Made by a program: the position numbers and the translations under genes. Positions 9,696-20,527 of a stretch of 36,433 nucleotides of DNA are shown here, piece by piece; the stretch's first letter is position 1, and each line of letters opens with the position of its first letter. The DNA comes from an uncultured Wohlfahrtiimonas sp. GTDB taxonomy: Bacteria > Pseudomonadota > Gammaproteobacteria > Cardiobacteriales > Wohlfahrtiimonadaceae. The notes under the pieces are model-generated. The model ran no database searches, was not told where the DNA came from, and saw only the letters and a list, made by a program, of their open reading frames with translations. The stretch covers positions 1 through 36,433 of the forward strand of contig CANRJX010000009.1 in the NCBI GenBank assembly GCA_947631095.1, read 5' to 3'.

Positions 9696-10223
9696 CTATT
9701 TAGGAATAACTCCGCAAGCCATTCTTGCGCCACCGCCACCTAAAGGTGCTGGTTCATCTGAAAAGTTATCTCCGTGCACATGAACCATAATTGCTCTATC
9801 TTTAATATCATTCACTGATTTGATTCTAGGCGCCAAAACAGCTGTTGTTGCCGTACCGTCGGCAGCTACATGTAAAGGAGGTAAATCACCTAAATGGCCA
9901 TCACCCCATGGCGCACCATGCTTTTTGGTATCGGCAGGATCATAATGTCCGCCCGCTGCTAATGCAGGTCCTTTTGTACCATCCGCGGCTTCATTGCCAC
10001 AGCTTGGATTAGCATGCACGTGAAACCCATGAATGCCAGGAGTTAATCCGGATAGATTTGGTGTAAATACCACGCCATACTCTGTTTCTTGTAATTCTAC
10101 GGTACCAATTTTATCAGCCACACCTTCAGCTGTTACAATATTAAGATCGACAATCACATTTTCTGCGGTTGCAATAGCCATAGTCGCTGCTGATAATGAA
10201 AGTGCTAAAACCAATTTTTTCAT
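9696..10223 (-). CDS. sodC: Cu/Zn superoxide dismutase, periplasmic
   Basis: Signal peptide; GIHGFHVHANPSCG, GGHYDP, HGAPWGDGHLGDLPPL, HVHGDNFSDEPAPLGGGGARMACG. Confidence 0.96.
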   Translation of the reverse strand: MKKLVLALSLSAATMAIATAENVIVDLNIVTAEGVADKIGTVELQETEYGVVFTPNLSGLTPGIHGFHVHANPSCGNEAADGTKGPALAAGGHYDPADTKKHGAPWGDGHLGDLPPLHVAADGTATTAVLAPRIKSVNDIKDRAIMVHVHGDNFSDEPAPLGGGGARMACGVIPK

Positions 10224-10290
10224 ATCTAAACCTCATATTATTTATAGTTTTAAAGACCTGCTTTGATGCAAAAACTACAATAGCATTAAT

Positions 10291-10899
10291 TTATACATTA
10301 TGCTTTTTCAAAATTTCCATGACTTCATCTTCTGAATTAACAATATATACCCAATCAAATGTATCATTACTGATCAAATTTTGATCCATCAACGAAGTTT
10401 TAAACCAACCAAATAACTGCCCCCAAAAATCATAGTCATATAACATGACTGGTGATTGTTTTAATTTGCCTGTTTGGATCAATGTTAATACTTCAAATAA
10501 CTCATCAAGGGTACCAAAACCACCTGGCATACAAATAAAAGCGGATGAATAATTAAAAAATGTCTGTTTACGTGGAATAAATTGTGAAAATGTAAGGGAA
10601 TGAGATTGATAAGGATTTGCCTTTTGTTCATTAGGCAGAACTATATTTAAACCAACAGATTTTGCACCCGCTAATTTAGCACCTTGATTTGCAGCTGCCA
10701 TAATCCCAGGGCCACCACCAGATATAACGGCATAACCCGCTTCACCAAGCTTTTGTGCAACTTTAACTGTAGATTGATAATAATGATCATTTTCTGGTAT
10801 TCGAGCAGAACCAAAAATTGTCACAGCAGTACCTAAATCCTTTAATAATTCATCTGCTTTTTGTAATTCTAAATCAATTTGATTTGCATCCCACAACAT
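10291..10899 (-). CDS. LOG-family (TIGR00730) Rossmann-fold nucleotide phosphoribohydrolase
   Basis: VISGGGPGIMAAANQGA and FICMPGGFGTLDELFEVLT motifs. Confidence 0.92.
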   Translation of the reverse strand: MLWDANQIDLELQKADELLKDLGTAVTIFGSARIPENDHYYQSTVKVAQKLGEAGYAVISGGGPGIMAAANQGAKLAGAKSVGLNIVLPNEQKANPYQSHSLTFSQFIPRKQTFFNYSSAFICMPGGFGTLDELFEVLTLIQTGKLKQSPVMLYDYDFWGQLFGWFKTSLMDQNLISNDTFDWVYIVNSEDEVMEILKKHNV

Positions 10900-11011
10900 A
10901 TCAGCCTCTTAGTTTAAGTCATTATTTGCTTCTTAAAGATTAAGCCATGAATTATAACAGATGGATTTTTATTAATGATATAATCGAATTTTTTGGGTTG
11001 GGCGGATCGGC

Positions 11012-12484
11012 ATGCAATTTCAAGACTTAAGAGAATTTATCGATTATTTAGAAAAAAACGGCAAATTACAGCGAGTTTCACATGAGATTGATACCAATCT
11101 TGAAATGACTGAATTTTCAGATCATGTTTTAAAACAACAAGGCCCAGCTTTACTATTTGAAAATCCAAAAGATCACAGCATTCCAGTATTAACCAATCTA
11201 TTTGGTACGCCTGAACGTGTTGCATTAGCAATTGGTGAAACTGATCCTGCAAAATTGCGTGAAATCGGTGAATTATTGGCATTTTTAAAAGAGCCAACAC
11301 CACCTGAAAGCTTGCGCTCTATGATCAAGCAATTCCCAATTTTCAAAAAAGTTTTATCGATGAAATCTAAAATGACTTCATCGCCAGCTTGCCGTGAAGT
11401 CATTATCGAAAAAGATGATGTCGACTTAAGCCAATTTCCAATTCAAAAATGTTGGCCATTAGATGCAGCCCCACTCATTACTTGGGGCTTAACCATCACA
11501 AAAGGCCCACATAAAAAACGTCAAAACATTGGGATTTATCGCCAACAAGTGATCGGTAAAAATCGCATAATAATGCGTTGGCTTGCTCATCGTGGTGGCG
11601 CCTTGGATTTTCGTGAGTTCCAATTAAAAAATCCCGGCCAACCTTTTCCTGTTGCTGTCGCGCTAGGCGCAGATCCTGCGACGATTATTGGCGCTGTAAC
11701 GCCAATTCCTGACACATTATCAGAATATGCATTCGCAGGATTATTGCGTGGTAAAAAAACGCATGTTGCAAAATCACTAATTTCAGATGAATTAACGGTT
11801 CCCGCTTATGCTGAGATTGTTTTAGAAGGCTATATCTATCCTGATGATATGGCACCTGAAGGCCCATATGGCGATCACACAGGTTATTATAATGAAGTAG
11901 ACAGCTTCCCTGTGATGACAGTTGAGCGCATTACACATCGCAAAGACCCTATTTATCATTCAACATACACAGGCCGCCCACCTGATGAACCTGCAATGCT
12001 TGGAGTCGCATTGAATGAAGTCTTTGTACCGATCATTCAAAAACAATTTCCAGAAATTGTAGACTTCTATCTTCCGCCAGAAGGTTGCTCATATCGCATG
12101 GCGGTTGTATCAATCAAAAAACAATATCCCGGCCATGCAAAACGGTTAATGCTCGGTGTTTGGTCATTCTTGCGCCAGTTCATGTACACAAAATTCGTCA
12201 TTATTGTGGATGAAGATGTGAACTGCCGTGACTGGAATGATGTCATTTGGGCAATCACAACTCGCATGGATCCATCGCGTGATACTGTTATGGTGGACAA
12301 TACACCAATTGATTACTTAGACTTTGCATCACCTGTTTCAGGGCTTGGCTCTAAAATGGGGATGGATGCCACAAATAAATGGCCGGGTGAAACTGATCGC
12401 GAATGGGGTATTCCAATAGAAATGGATCAAGAAGTTGTAGATAAAATGACTAAATTATTAAAAGAGTATGGCTATGAAAGATAA
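11012..12484 (+). CDS. ubiD: 4-hydroxy-3-polyprenylbenzoate decarboxylase
   Basis: [55 protein letters not shown]; full length. Confidence 0.96.
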   Translation: MQFQDLREFIDYLEKNGKLQRVSHEIDTNLEMTEFSDHVLKQQGPALLFENPKDHSIPVLTNLFGTPERVALAIGETDPAKLREIGELLAFLKEPTPPESLRSMIKQFPIFKKVLSMKSKMTSSPACREVIIEKDDVDLSQFPIQKCWPLDAAPLITWGLTITKGPHKKRQNIGIYRQQVIGKNRIIMRWLAHRGGALDFREFQLKNPGQPFPVAVALGADPATIIGAVTPIPDTLSEYAFAGLLRGKKTHVAKSLISDELTVPAYAEIVLEGYIYPDDMAPEGPYGDHTGYYNEVDSFPVMTVERITHRKDPIYHSTYTGRPPDEPAMLGVALNEVFVPIIQKQFPEIVDFYLPPEGCSYRMAVVSIKKQYPGHAKRLMLGVWSFLRQFMYTKFVIIVDEDVNCRDWNDVIWAITTRMDPSRDTVMVDNTPIDYLDFASPVSGLGSKMGMDATNKWPGETDREWGIPIEMDQEVVDKMTKLLKEYGYER

Positions 12485-13061
12485 GATTATTCAGCAAATT
12501 CAGGCTTCTATCGATACCAAACAATCCATTTTAGATAATCATGACTTATTGGAAAACATTTCATTGGTGGCCAAAAAGCTAATTAACATTTATCACAATA
12601 ATGGCAAAATTCTAATTGCTGGCAATGGTGGTTCAGCAGCAGATGCACAGCATATGGCGGCAGAATTAGTGGGTCGATTTGAGATCGAGCGAAAAGGTTT
12701 ACCAGCAATCGCCTTAACAACAGACAGTTCAATATTAACAGCAGTCGGCAATGATTACGGTTATCACTATACTTTTGCCCGCCAAGTTGAAGCTTTAGGC
12801 AACGCTAATGATGCATTCATTGCGATTTCAACATCTGGTAATTCTGAAAGTATCGTAAACGCAGTTAAAGCCGCTAAAAATCAAGGTTTATATTGTATTG
12901 GCTTAACGGGCTCAAAACCATGCCAAATGGATGAGCTTTGTGACATTATGCTTAAAATGCCATCAACACACACACCACGCATTCAAGAAGCACATCTATT
13001 GATGGAGCACATATTGTGCCAAGCAATAGAATCAGACTTATTCCCTCAAAACCAACCCTAA
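12474..13061 (+). CDS. gmhA: Phosphoheptose isomerase (SIS domain)
   Basis: [51 protein letters not shown]; start chosen at second Met overlapping the ubiD end; DiaA is a close paralogue alternative. Confidence 0.85.
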   Translation: MKDKIIQQIQASIDTKQSILDNHDLLENISLVAKKLINIYHNNGKILIAGNGGSAADAQHMAAELVGRFEIERKGLPAIALTTDSSILTAVGNDYGYHYTFARQVEALGNANDAFIAISTSGNSESIVNAVKAAKNQGLYCIGLTGSKPCQMDELCDIMLKMPSTHTPRIQEAHLLMEHILCQAIESDLFPQNQP

Positions 13062-13080
13062 CAATCAGGTCATCATTGAC

Positions 13081-13560
13081 ATGTTAAATATATTAAAAGT
13101 ATTACCCTTGGCTGTATTGATTACTGCATGTGCTTCATCGTTTAGCGATCAAGCTCCAAATGCAATGACTTATCAAGAAGCAATTCAGCAATCACCCCAA
13201 ACAGCTTTAGGAAAAACTATTGTTGTAGGTGGTCCTATCGTTTCATATACGCTTGGCAATCATTCAACACAAATCGAAATTGCGAACAGCTTATCAAACA
13301 AAAATGATGCACCTTCTCATAAAGGCAATATGAATGAACGCGTCATCATCAATATTCCTGAATGTATTTCTCCTGAGCAATTACAAAATGTACGCATTTC
13401 TGCGATCGGTACCATCACTGATATTGCAACGCTCACACGTTATGGAAACAGTACAATACTGATGATTTCCGCAGATCAATATAAAGTGTGGCGCACCGCT
13501 AAACCAATGTTTGATCCAAATAATAAAGAACGCTACGGCTATACTTATAAATTTGAATAA
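13081..13560 (+). CDS. Outer membrane lipoprotein, Slp-like family
   Basis: Lipobox VLITAC; GKTIVVGGPIVSY...ISADQYKVW resembles Slp/YeaY proteins (weak recognition). Confidence 0.6.
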   Translation: MLNILKVLPLAVLITACASSFSDQAPNAMTYQEAIQQSPQTALGKTIVVGGPIVSYTLGNHSTQIEIANSLSNKNDAPSHKGNMNERVIINIPECISPEQLQNVRISAIGTITDIATLTRYGNSTILMISADQYKVWRTAKPMFDPNNKERYGYTYKFE

Positions 13561-14664
13561 ATGCAGATGAAAATTTTACAAATTCTCCCAGCTTTAAATC
13601 AAGGTGGTGTGGAATACTACGTTTTAGAAAATTGTCAGCATATTGCAAAATATGCTGAGAGCTTTGTTATCTCTTCTGGTGGCAGATTAGTAGAAACACT
13701 CACGCAACAAGGTAGCCAGCATTTTCAATTACAAATTGAAAAGAAAAATCTTAGCTCTTTAATGCAAGTTAGAGCCTTGAGAAAGCTTATAGAAGAGATA
13801 CATCCTGATATTATTCATATTCATTCGCGATTACAGGCATGGTTAACATTATTGGCCATCAAAAAACTGTCTTATCGCCCTAAGATTGTCACTACAGTTC
13901 ATGGCTTTAACTCCATCAATCGTTATAGCCAGCAAATGCTACATGCTGATAAAGTCATCGCAGTTTCTCAAGCTTTGAAAGACTATTTATCACAAGCTTA
14001 TCCACAAGAACCTGTGGATAAAATTGAAGTCATCACACAAGGCATCAATGCAAATAAATTTAACATTTACAATGATCCTCAGCCATTAATTAAAAATCAA
14101 TTAGTTGATGCAGGGATCGAGTTTAATAAAGATAAAATTATTCTTTTACCCGGCAGAATTACTCGCATTAAAGGAATCTCTTTATTAATTGATCTCATGG
14201 CTAATCTTAAAAAAGAAGGTTACGTCAACATTAAAGCAGTGATTGTTGGCAGTTATGATCAACGCAATGAAGATTACCACCAAGAGATGGTCAATCGCAT
14301 TGCAAAAGAAAAATTACAATCTCATGTAATTTGGTTCGGCACTTGTGATGATATGTCCTCAATCTATACCCTTGCTGATTTGACACTATCTATTACATCA
14401 AAACCAGAATCCTATGGCAGAACCGTTATAGAGTCACTTGCTTGCGGCACTCCTGTGATCGGATTTAATTATGGTGGTGTCGGAGAAAACTTAGCAAAAT
14501 TTTATCCTAGCGGGCAAACTGAGCCGAATGATTTTACAGCTTTATACGAAAATGTTCTGCGCGAGCTTTCGACTCCAAAAGCAATAAAATATATTCCTCC
14601 AATTAGCGATACCATAATGCAAAGCCAAGTAAAATTGAAAGAACTCTATGAATCTCTTTATTGA
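13561..14664 (+). CDS. Glycosyltransferase family 4 (GT-B)
   Basis: LNQGGVEYYVLE, LLPGRITRIKGISLLIDLMA, TSKPESYGRTVIESLACGTPVIGFNYGGVGE. Confidence 0.93.
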   Translation: MQMKILQILPALNQGGVEYYVLENCQHIAKYAESFVISSGGRLVETLTQQGSQHFQLQIEKKNLSSLMQVRALRKLIEEIHPDIIHIHSRLQAWLTLLAIKKLSYRPKIVTTVHGFNSINRYSQQMLHADKVIAVSQALKDYLSQAYPQEPVDKIEVITQGINANKFNIYNDPQPLIKNQLVDAGIEFNKDKIILLPGRITRIKGISLLIDLMANLKKEGYVNIKAVIVGSYDQRNEDYHQEMVNRIAKEKLQSHVIWFGTCDDMSSIYTLADLTLSITSKPESYGRTVIESLACGTPVIGFNYGGVGENLAKFYPSGQTEPNDFTALYENVLRELSTPKAIKYIPPISDTIMQSQVKLKELYESLY

Positions 14665-14751
14665 TCTTTTTCTTTTAGATGTAGACACGCTGAAAATTTG
14701 CTAATATATCCAACTTTTACGACTCCATTACCTAATATTATTTAACCATCT

Positions 14752-16029
14752 ATGACTGTAGTAGCTATCGGCATTAATCATAAAGCGGCTTCCGTAGAGA
14801 TACGTGAGCAGGCTTCAGTGTTGCCTGAAAATGTCCCAGCTTTTATACAAGCGTTGAAAAAGAACGAATGGACAAAAGGTGTTGTGATTCTTTCAACATG
14901 TAATAGAACAGAGTTTTACTTAGATGGTTTATCCACTTCTATAGAAGAATTCTTTGAGTTATGGCAAAGCCATTCTCGTATTTCTATGGAAAATATTCAA
15001 AAGTATCACTATTTTTATCAAAATAATGAAGCGACTGCACACTTATTACGAGTAACAGCAGGTTTAGACTCTTTAATTTTAGGTGAGCCTCAAATTATGG
15101 GTCAGTTGCGCCAAGCATTTGAAATGTCTAAGCAAGAAAATGCTTTATGCAAAACGCTCAATCGTCTATTCCAATTGGCATTCCAAACTGCAAAACGCAT
15201 TCGTACTGAAACCAATATTGGCGCTTATACAATTTCTGTCGCTTATACAGCAGTACAATTGGCCAAACAAATTTTTAATATTTCAGAGCAAAATGTATTA
15301 TTAATTGGTGCCGGTGAAACCATCGAATTAGTTGCTGAACACTTGATTGAAGCAGATGTAAAATCGATATCAATCGCTAATCGTACACAAAGCCGAGCTT
15401 TAGAAATGAGCAGCCATTTGGCAATACCTGCCTCAGTGCATACTTTGGAACAAATTCCTGAATTATTAGTGAATGCTGACATTGTTATTTCATCTACAGG
15501 GGCACCTTTCTCTTTAATCACTAAAGATATGGCCAGCCAAGCACTTAAAGCTCGTCGCAATAAACCAATTTTAATGGTCGATATTGCAGTACCAAGAGAT
15601 ATTGATGCTAATGTCAATGAGCTCGATGACGTTTACCTTTATAGTGTTGATGATCTGAATAACATTGTTGAAAAAAACTATCAATCACGAGAAGCTGCAG
15701 CAAAAGAAGCTGAAGTTTATATTCAACAAAGTGTTGCTGAATGGGAAAATTGGTTGCAATTGGCAGACCTCTCTGTGCATCTTCAATCGATCTTTGATTT
15801 TGCTGATGAACAAAAAACAACCACCATTCGCAAAGCAAAACAATTAGCACAACATCAAAGCCAGCCAGCGATTGATGATGTGTTTGAGCAAGTTGTCACG
15901 CAAATGGGCAATAGAATTCTTCACCCATTAATTTCTTTGCTAAAAGAATTAGAAAAAGAAGGAAACTCAGAAATGACAAATAGAATTCTTGCTCAATACA
16001 CAAGCAATAAAAAAAATACGTCGCATTAA
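14752..16029 (+). CDS. hemA: Glutamyl-tRNA reductase
   Basis: MTVVAIGINHKAASVEIREQ, VILSTCNRTEFY, LLRVTAGLDSLILGEPQIMGQ. Confidence 0.98.
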   Translation: MTVVAIGINHKAASVEIREQASVLPENVPAFIQALKKNEWTKGVVILSTCNRTEFYLDGLSTSIEEFFELWQSHSRISMENIQKYHYFYQNNEATAHLLRVTAGLDSLILGEPQIMGQLRQAFEMSKQENALCKTLNRLFQLAFQTAKRIRTETNIGAYTISVAYTAVQLAKQIFNISEQNVLLIGAGETIELVAEHLIEADVKSISIANRTQSRALEMSSHLAIPASVHTLEQIPELLVNADIVISSTGAPFSLITKDMASQALKARRNKPILMVDIAVPRDIDANVNELDDVYLYSVDDLNNIVEKNYQSREAAAKEAEVYIQQSVAEWENWLQLADLSVHLQSIFDFADEQKTTTIRKAKQLAQHQSQPAIDDVFEQVVTQMGNRILHPLISLLKELEKEGNSEMTNRILAQYTSNKKNTSH

Positions 16030-16055
16030 GTTTTACTCATCTTAAAAGGTACACC

Positions 16056-16610
16056 ATGTCAAATTCCGACAATAAAGCTCAGCAAATTTTAGATAATGCT
16101 GAAGAAATTATTTCTGCACAAGCGGTTCGCAATGCACTCGATTCAATGGCGGTAGAAATTCATAATGACTTATCCGAATTAGATCCTATCGTTCTAGTCG
16201 TAATGAATGGCGCATTAATCCCAGGTGGTTTATTGCTATCACGCTTAACTTTTCCTTTTAGAATCGGTTATCTGCATGCTACTCGTTACAGAGGCCAACA
16301 AACAGGTGGCGAACTTCATTGGGTTGCACCACCTAGCATTCCTGTGGAAGGCCGCCCTGTTCTTCTAGTGGATGACATCTTTGATGAAGGAACAACTTTA
16401 AAAGCAATCACACTTGCTTTATCAGAAATGGGCGCAACAAAAGTATATACAGCGACTTTATTTAATAAAGTACACAATCGCAAACCAAATAATTTTAAAG
16501 TAGACTATATTGGTTTAGATGTACCCGATCGTTATGTTTTTGGTTGTGGTATGGATTGCAATGAATATTGGCGCAATCTAGATAGCATCTGGGCTCTCAA
16601 CAAATCTTAA
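16056..16610 (+). CDS. hpt: Hypoxanthine-guanine phosphoribosyltransferase
   Basis: PRTase motif VLLVDDIFDEGTTLKAI; DYIGLDVPDRYVFGCGMD. Confidence 0.93.
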   Translation: MSNSDNKAQQILDNAEEIISAQAVRNALDSMAVEIHNDLSELDPIVLVVMNGALIPGGLLLSRLTFPFRIGYLHATRYRGQQTGGELHWVAPPSIPVEGRPVLLVDDIFDEGTTLKAITLALSEMGATKVYTATLFNKVHNRKPNNFKVDYIGLDVPDRYVFGCGMDCNEYWRNLDSIWALNKS

Positions 16611-16629
16611 TCATCTCAAGAGGTGTAAA

Positions 16630-17886
16630 ATGAAGAAACATGTTGCAAGATTGAAATATGGAATTTTACTCATTCTTATTTCTATCCTCACATTTAGTCA
16701 TGCTCAACTAAAAATACAAGTTACTAAGGCTGCAAATAATGCTATGCCAATAGCTTTATTTTCTAGTGATCCACAAAGCAATTACGTAGAACAAGTAGTA
16801 GGTGCGGACTTAGCTCGATCAGGCCGCTTCATTTCTCTACCTGCAAATAAATCTCCAGAGCCAAATGCAGGCCCTGCTAGCATTAATAGCGATGCATGGA
16901 TGCAGCGTGGTGTTCAATATGGCGTATTCTTTACTGTGAGAGGCAATCAAGTTTCTGTAGATTTGATGAATACTTTCTCAAAAAAATCCATGTTGCAACG
17001 CGTTTATACCGTAAGCGGTAATAATGAACGCCAATGGCGCAAAACTGCTCACCAAATTGCTGATGCAATTTATCAGCAAATTTTAGGTGTCACTGGCTCA
17101 TTTGATACTAAAGTTGCGTATGTAGCAAAAAATGGTCGTCAATATGAGTTAATTGTTTCAGATGCTGATGGCGCATATCCAAGCACGATTTTCTCCTCAG
17201 CTGAACCGATTTTATCTCCATCATGGTCGCCTAATGGACAGCAAATTGCTTATTCTTCACTAGAAGGTAAAAAGAGCAAAATTATCGTTCAAGATGTTTA
17301 TTCTGGAAAACGCCATGTAGTGTTAGACTTACCTGGCATTAATGGTGCACCTACTTGGTCACCAGATGGTAACCGCTTAGCATTTACACTGTCTAAAGAT
17401 GGCAACCCTGAAATTTATACTTCTGATATTTATGGTAAAAACCTAACTCGTCTAACGAATCATCCAAGTATTGATACAGAGCCTACTTGGGGAAGAGATA
17501 ATATGATTTATTTCACTTCAGACAGAGCGGGTAGCCCTCAAATTTATCGCATTAGCCCAAATAGTGGCGCAACGCCAGAACGAGTTTCAAACTCTGGTAA
17601 TTACAACGCAAGCCCATCTATCTCTAATGATGGTCGTTATTTAGCAACAATGAATCGTGGCAGTGGAAATGGCTTTGGCATTGCAATCATCGATTTACAA
17701 ACAGGTGCAACAAAGCGTTTAACTAATGGTGGCAGAGATGAAGCACCAAGCTTCTCTAGCAATGGCCACATGATTATTTACGCGAATGGAAACGGTGGTT
17801 TAAATGCTGTTTCTAATGATGGTAATGTTACACAACAATTTTCAAGCAATGCTTCAGATGTCAGAGAGCCAGCTTGGTCAAATTAA
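16630..17886 (+). CDS. tolB: Tol-Pal system beta-propeller protein TolB
   Basis: Signal peptide; repeated WSPDGNRLAF/TSDRAGSPQIYRI propeller repeats; upstream of pal. Confidence 0.96.
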   Translation: MKKHVARLKYGILLILISILTFSHAQLKIQVTKAANNAMPIALFSSDPQSNYVEQVVGADLARSGRFISLPANKSPEPNAGPASINSDAWMQRGVQYGVFFTVRGNQVSVDLMNTFSKKSMLQRVYTVSGNNERQWRKTAHQIADAIYQQILGVTGSFDTKVAYVAKNGRQYELIVSDADGAYPSTIFSSAEPILSPSWSPNGQQIAYSSLEGKKSKIIVQDVYSGKRHVVLDLPGINGAPTWSPDGNRLAFTLSKDGNPEIYTSDIYGKNLTRLTNHPSIDTEPTWGRDNMIYFTSDRAGSPQIYRISPNSGATPERVSNSGNYNASPSISNDGRYLATMNRGSGNGFGIAIIDLQTGATKRLTNGGRDEAPSFSSNGHMIIYANGNGGLNAVSNDGNVTQQFSSNASDVREPAWSN

Positions 17887-17918
17887 TACTTTAATTAATT
17901 TCAATATAGGGAGAAATT

Positions 17919-18422
17919 ATGAAAAAACGCAGCCTCAAACTTCTTAGCATCGTTTGCCTTTCTGCTATCGTAGCAGCGTGTTCTTCCACATCTGGTTCTG
18001 ATGGAAGCAATGGTAATGGCGCTTTTGGCAGTGGCTCAGGCTACAATGGCGAACAAGCTAGTACTTACTATGATCCAATGTATGGTAAACGCGGTACACA
18101 AGATAGAATTCTATACTTTGATTTCGACTCTGATCGCTTACGCCAAGAATCTTATAACGTAGTGAGCGCTCATGCTGCTGAACTTCGCAATAATCCATCA
18201 CGTGGTGTTATTTTAGAAGGTCATACAGATGATCGTGGTTCTCGTGAATACAACATTGGCTTAGGTGAGAGAAGAGCAAAAGCTGTATCAAACTTAATGG
18301 TTGCTGATGGTGTAAACCCTAACCAAATCCGCATCGTAAGCTATGGCAAAGAACGTCCTGCTGTTGGCGGCACAGATGAAGGCGCACGCGCACAAAATCG
18401 TCGTGTTGAAATCATCTACTAA
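17919..18422 (+). CDS. pal: Peptidoglycan-associated lipoprotein Pal
   Basis: Lipobox VAACSS; OmpA-like YFDFDSDRLR, LEGHTDDRGSREYNIGLGERRA. Confidence 0.96.
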   Translation: MKKRSLKLLSIVCLSAIVAACSSTSGSDGSNGNGAFGSGSGYNGEQASTYYDPMYGKRGTQDRILYFDFDSDRLRQESYNVVSAHAAELRNNPSRGVILEGHTDDRGSREYNIGLGERRAKAVSNLMVADGVNPNQIRIVSYGKERPAVGGTDEGARAQNRRVEIIY

Positions 18423-18452
18423 TTCGCACTACTCGTAGTACGATTTAAAATG

Positions 18453-18488
18453 AAAGCGCACAGAAACATTCTTTCTGTGCGCTTTTGC
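18453..18488 (+). terminator. Intrinsic terminator after pal
   Basis: Stem AAAGCGCACAGAAA...TTTCTGTGCGCTTTT. Confidence 0.85.
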
Positions 18489-18529
18489 TATATATGGCAT
18501 AATTACTTCTTTTTTATATCAAAAAGATT

Positions 18530-20290
18530 ATGCAAACCACTAGCTTACAGCTATATAAAAGACTCTTATCTTACACAACTCAAAGACGCGGAATATTAAT
18601 CTTTGCATTAATTGCGATCGCTCTTTCAGGCATGTTTGAAGCAGGATTGTTCGCACTCCTAAAACCAATTTTAGACAAAGGTTTTTTTGATAAAGACCCT
18701 GGTTTTATTCAAATGATGCCATTCATTTTGATCGGTGTATTTCTTATTAAAAGCATTTTTGGCTTTTTAGGAAATGTCGGCATGCAATTTGTCGCACAAA
18801 AAGTTATACAGACATTACGCCAACAAATGTTTGATAGATTAATCACATTACCGATTGCTGAATATGACAAAAATAGCTCGGGTTCACTTCTATCTAAACT
18901 TACCTTTGATGTAAATCAGCTCCTAACAATCAGCTCTTTTGCGCTTGTGACATTAATCAAAGATTCAGCAGCAATCATTGGCTTACTCATTGTTATGTTT
19001 TATAACAGTTGGAAAATTAGCCTTGTAATGTTTTTGATCGCACCATTTATCGCGATCATTTTAAGAGTTGTTTCAAAGCGTCTTCGCAAGCTTTCCCATA
19101 AAGCACAAGAAGATATGGGACACTTAAATCACATCACAGAAGAAACCATTCGTGGCAACAAAGAAATTAAACTATTCAATGCCTATAAATTTGTAAAAGA
19201 GCGTTTTCATAAAACCAATAATCAGCTACAGCGAGTCAACGTAAAGATCATGGTGGCATCTGAAGTCGCAAGCCCGCTAGTACAATTATTGATTGTATTT
19301 TGTGTTGCCGGCGTCATTAGTTATGCTTCCTATCAAGTTAGCGATGATGGTTTAACTCCCGGCGCATTCTTAGCAACACTAGCGGCTATGGTAGGTTTAC
19401 TAAATCCGATCAAAAGACTCACAAGATTAAATGAATCATTACAAAGAGGATTAGCGGGCGCAGAAAGTGTATTTAAACTAATTGATGCACCAATTGAGCG
19501 AGATGTTGCAACACATCATAATCCTGAAAAACTACCTATAAAAATCCATGGAAACATTCAATTTGACGACATTAGTTTTCAATATGATGAAAATCTTCCT
19601 CATGTTTTCAAACATTTATCCGTCAATATTAAGCCTAAAGAAACCGTTGCACTTGTCGGTGCATCAGGAAGTGGCAAGAGTACATTTGCAAATTTACTTG
19701 CTGGTTTCTATTCACCAACACAAGGTAAAATTCTAATTGATGAATATAATCTAGCCGAGCTATCACTCAAAGATTATCGCGACCACATAAGCTACGTTAG
19801 CCAACACGTTGTACTTTTTGCTGATACGATTGCAAATAATATTGCTTTAGGTGATCCAAATCCTGATATGAATCGCATCATTGAAGCTGCTAAAAATGCT
19901 AATGCATGGCCATTCATTGAAGCCTTACCAGAAGGCTTAAATACTCAAGTTGGCGAAAATGGTGGCAAGTTATCAGGCGGCCAACGCCAACGAATTGCTA
20001 TTGCACGAGCACTATATAAACAAGCACCAATTTTAATATTAGACGAAGCAACCAGCAGCTTAGATACTAAAAGTGAATTTAACATTCAAGAAAGCATTAA
20101 AGTACTGAGTCAGAATACAACAACCATAATTATTGCCCACAGATTAAGCACAATTGAACAAGCTGATCGCATTATTGTTTTTGAACATGGTAAGATCGTT
20201 GAGATGGGGACACACAAGGAGTTGTTGGAAAAAAACAACATCTACGCGAGTCTTTATCGTTTAGGAGAAGAAAAAGATACAATCAACTAA
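18530..20290 (+). CDS. msbA: Lipid A export ABC transporter (permease plus ATPase)
   Basis: N-terminal six-TM exporter domain; VALVGASGSGKSTFANLL, LSGGQRQRIAIARALYKQAPILILDEATSSLD. Confidence 0.96.
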   Translation: MQTTSLQLYKRLLSYTTQRRGILIFALIAIALSGMFEAGLFALLKPILDKGFFDKDPGFIQMMPFILIGVFLIKSIFGFLGNVGMQFVAQKVIQTLRQQMFDRLITLPIAEYDKNSSGSLLSKLTFDVNQLLTISSFALVTLIKDSAAIIGLLIVMFYNSWKISLVMFLIAPFIAIILRVVSKRLRKLSHKAQEDMGHLNHITEETIRGNKEIKLFNAYKFVKERFHKTNNQLQRVNVKIMVASEVASPLVQLLIVFCVAGVISYASYQVSDDGLTPGAFLATLAAMVGLLNPIKRLTRLNESLQRGLAGAESVFKLIDAPIERDVATHHNPEKLPIKIHGNIQFDDISFQYDENLPHVFKHLSVNIKPKETVALVGASGSGKSTFANLLAGFYSPTQGKILIDEYNLAELSLKDYRDHISYVSQHVVLFADTIANNIALGDPNPDMNRIIEAAKNANAWPFIEALPEGLNTQVGENGGKLSGGQRQRIAIARALYKQAPILILDEATSSLDTKSEFNIQESIKVLSQNTTTIIIAHRLSTIEQADRIIVFEHGKIVEMGTHKELLEKNNIYASLYRLGEEKDTIN

Positions 20291-20465
20291 CACTTTGAAA
20301 CAAAAGACTATTATCAAACGCAAAAGCTGTGTAATATACTTTTTTAATATTTTTTTGTATGATTAAGGATAATAAATTTTCATTTTTGACACAAAATTGT
20401 ATGTTTTTTGCAAGAAATGCGGTATCATTCTGCCATCAGTTGTGTTATTCTTGCGCTGAATATAT

Positions 20466-20489
20466 TTACACTTATAAATCAAGTGTTAA
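20466..20489 (+). other. Small hairpin in the leader of the ompA-like gene, followed by a T-rich tract
   Basis: TTTACACTT-ATAAATC-AAGTGTTAA then TTTTTTATTT, about 40 nt before the start codon. Confidence 0.35.
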
Positions 20490-20527
20490 TTTTTTATTTA
20501 GTTTAGGTCCTTATTTGGAGGTTACAT

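Noticed and set aside
15243-15850. Two minus-strand ORFs (124 and 78 aa) inside hemA
   Set aside because: Antisense to conserved hemA; no motif; expected by chance
11009-18790. Shared 13-mer CGGCATGCAATTT at about 11008 and 18778
   Set aside because: Two unrelated contexts (ubiD start and within msbA); no flanking similarity, so likely coincidental
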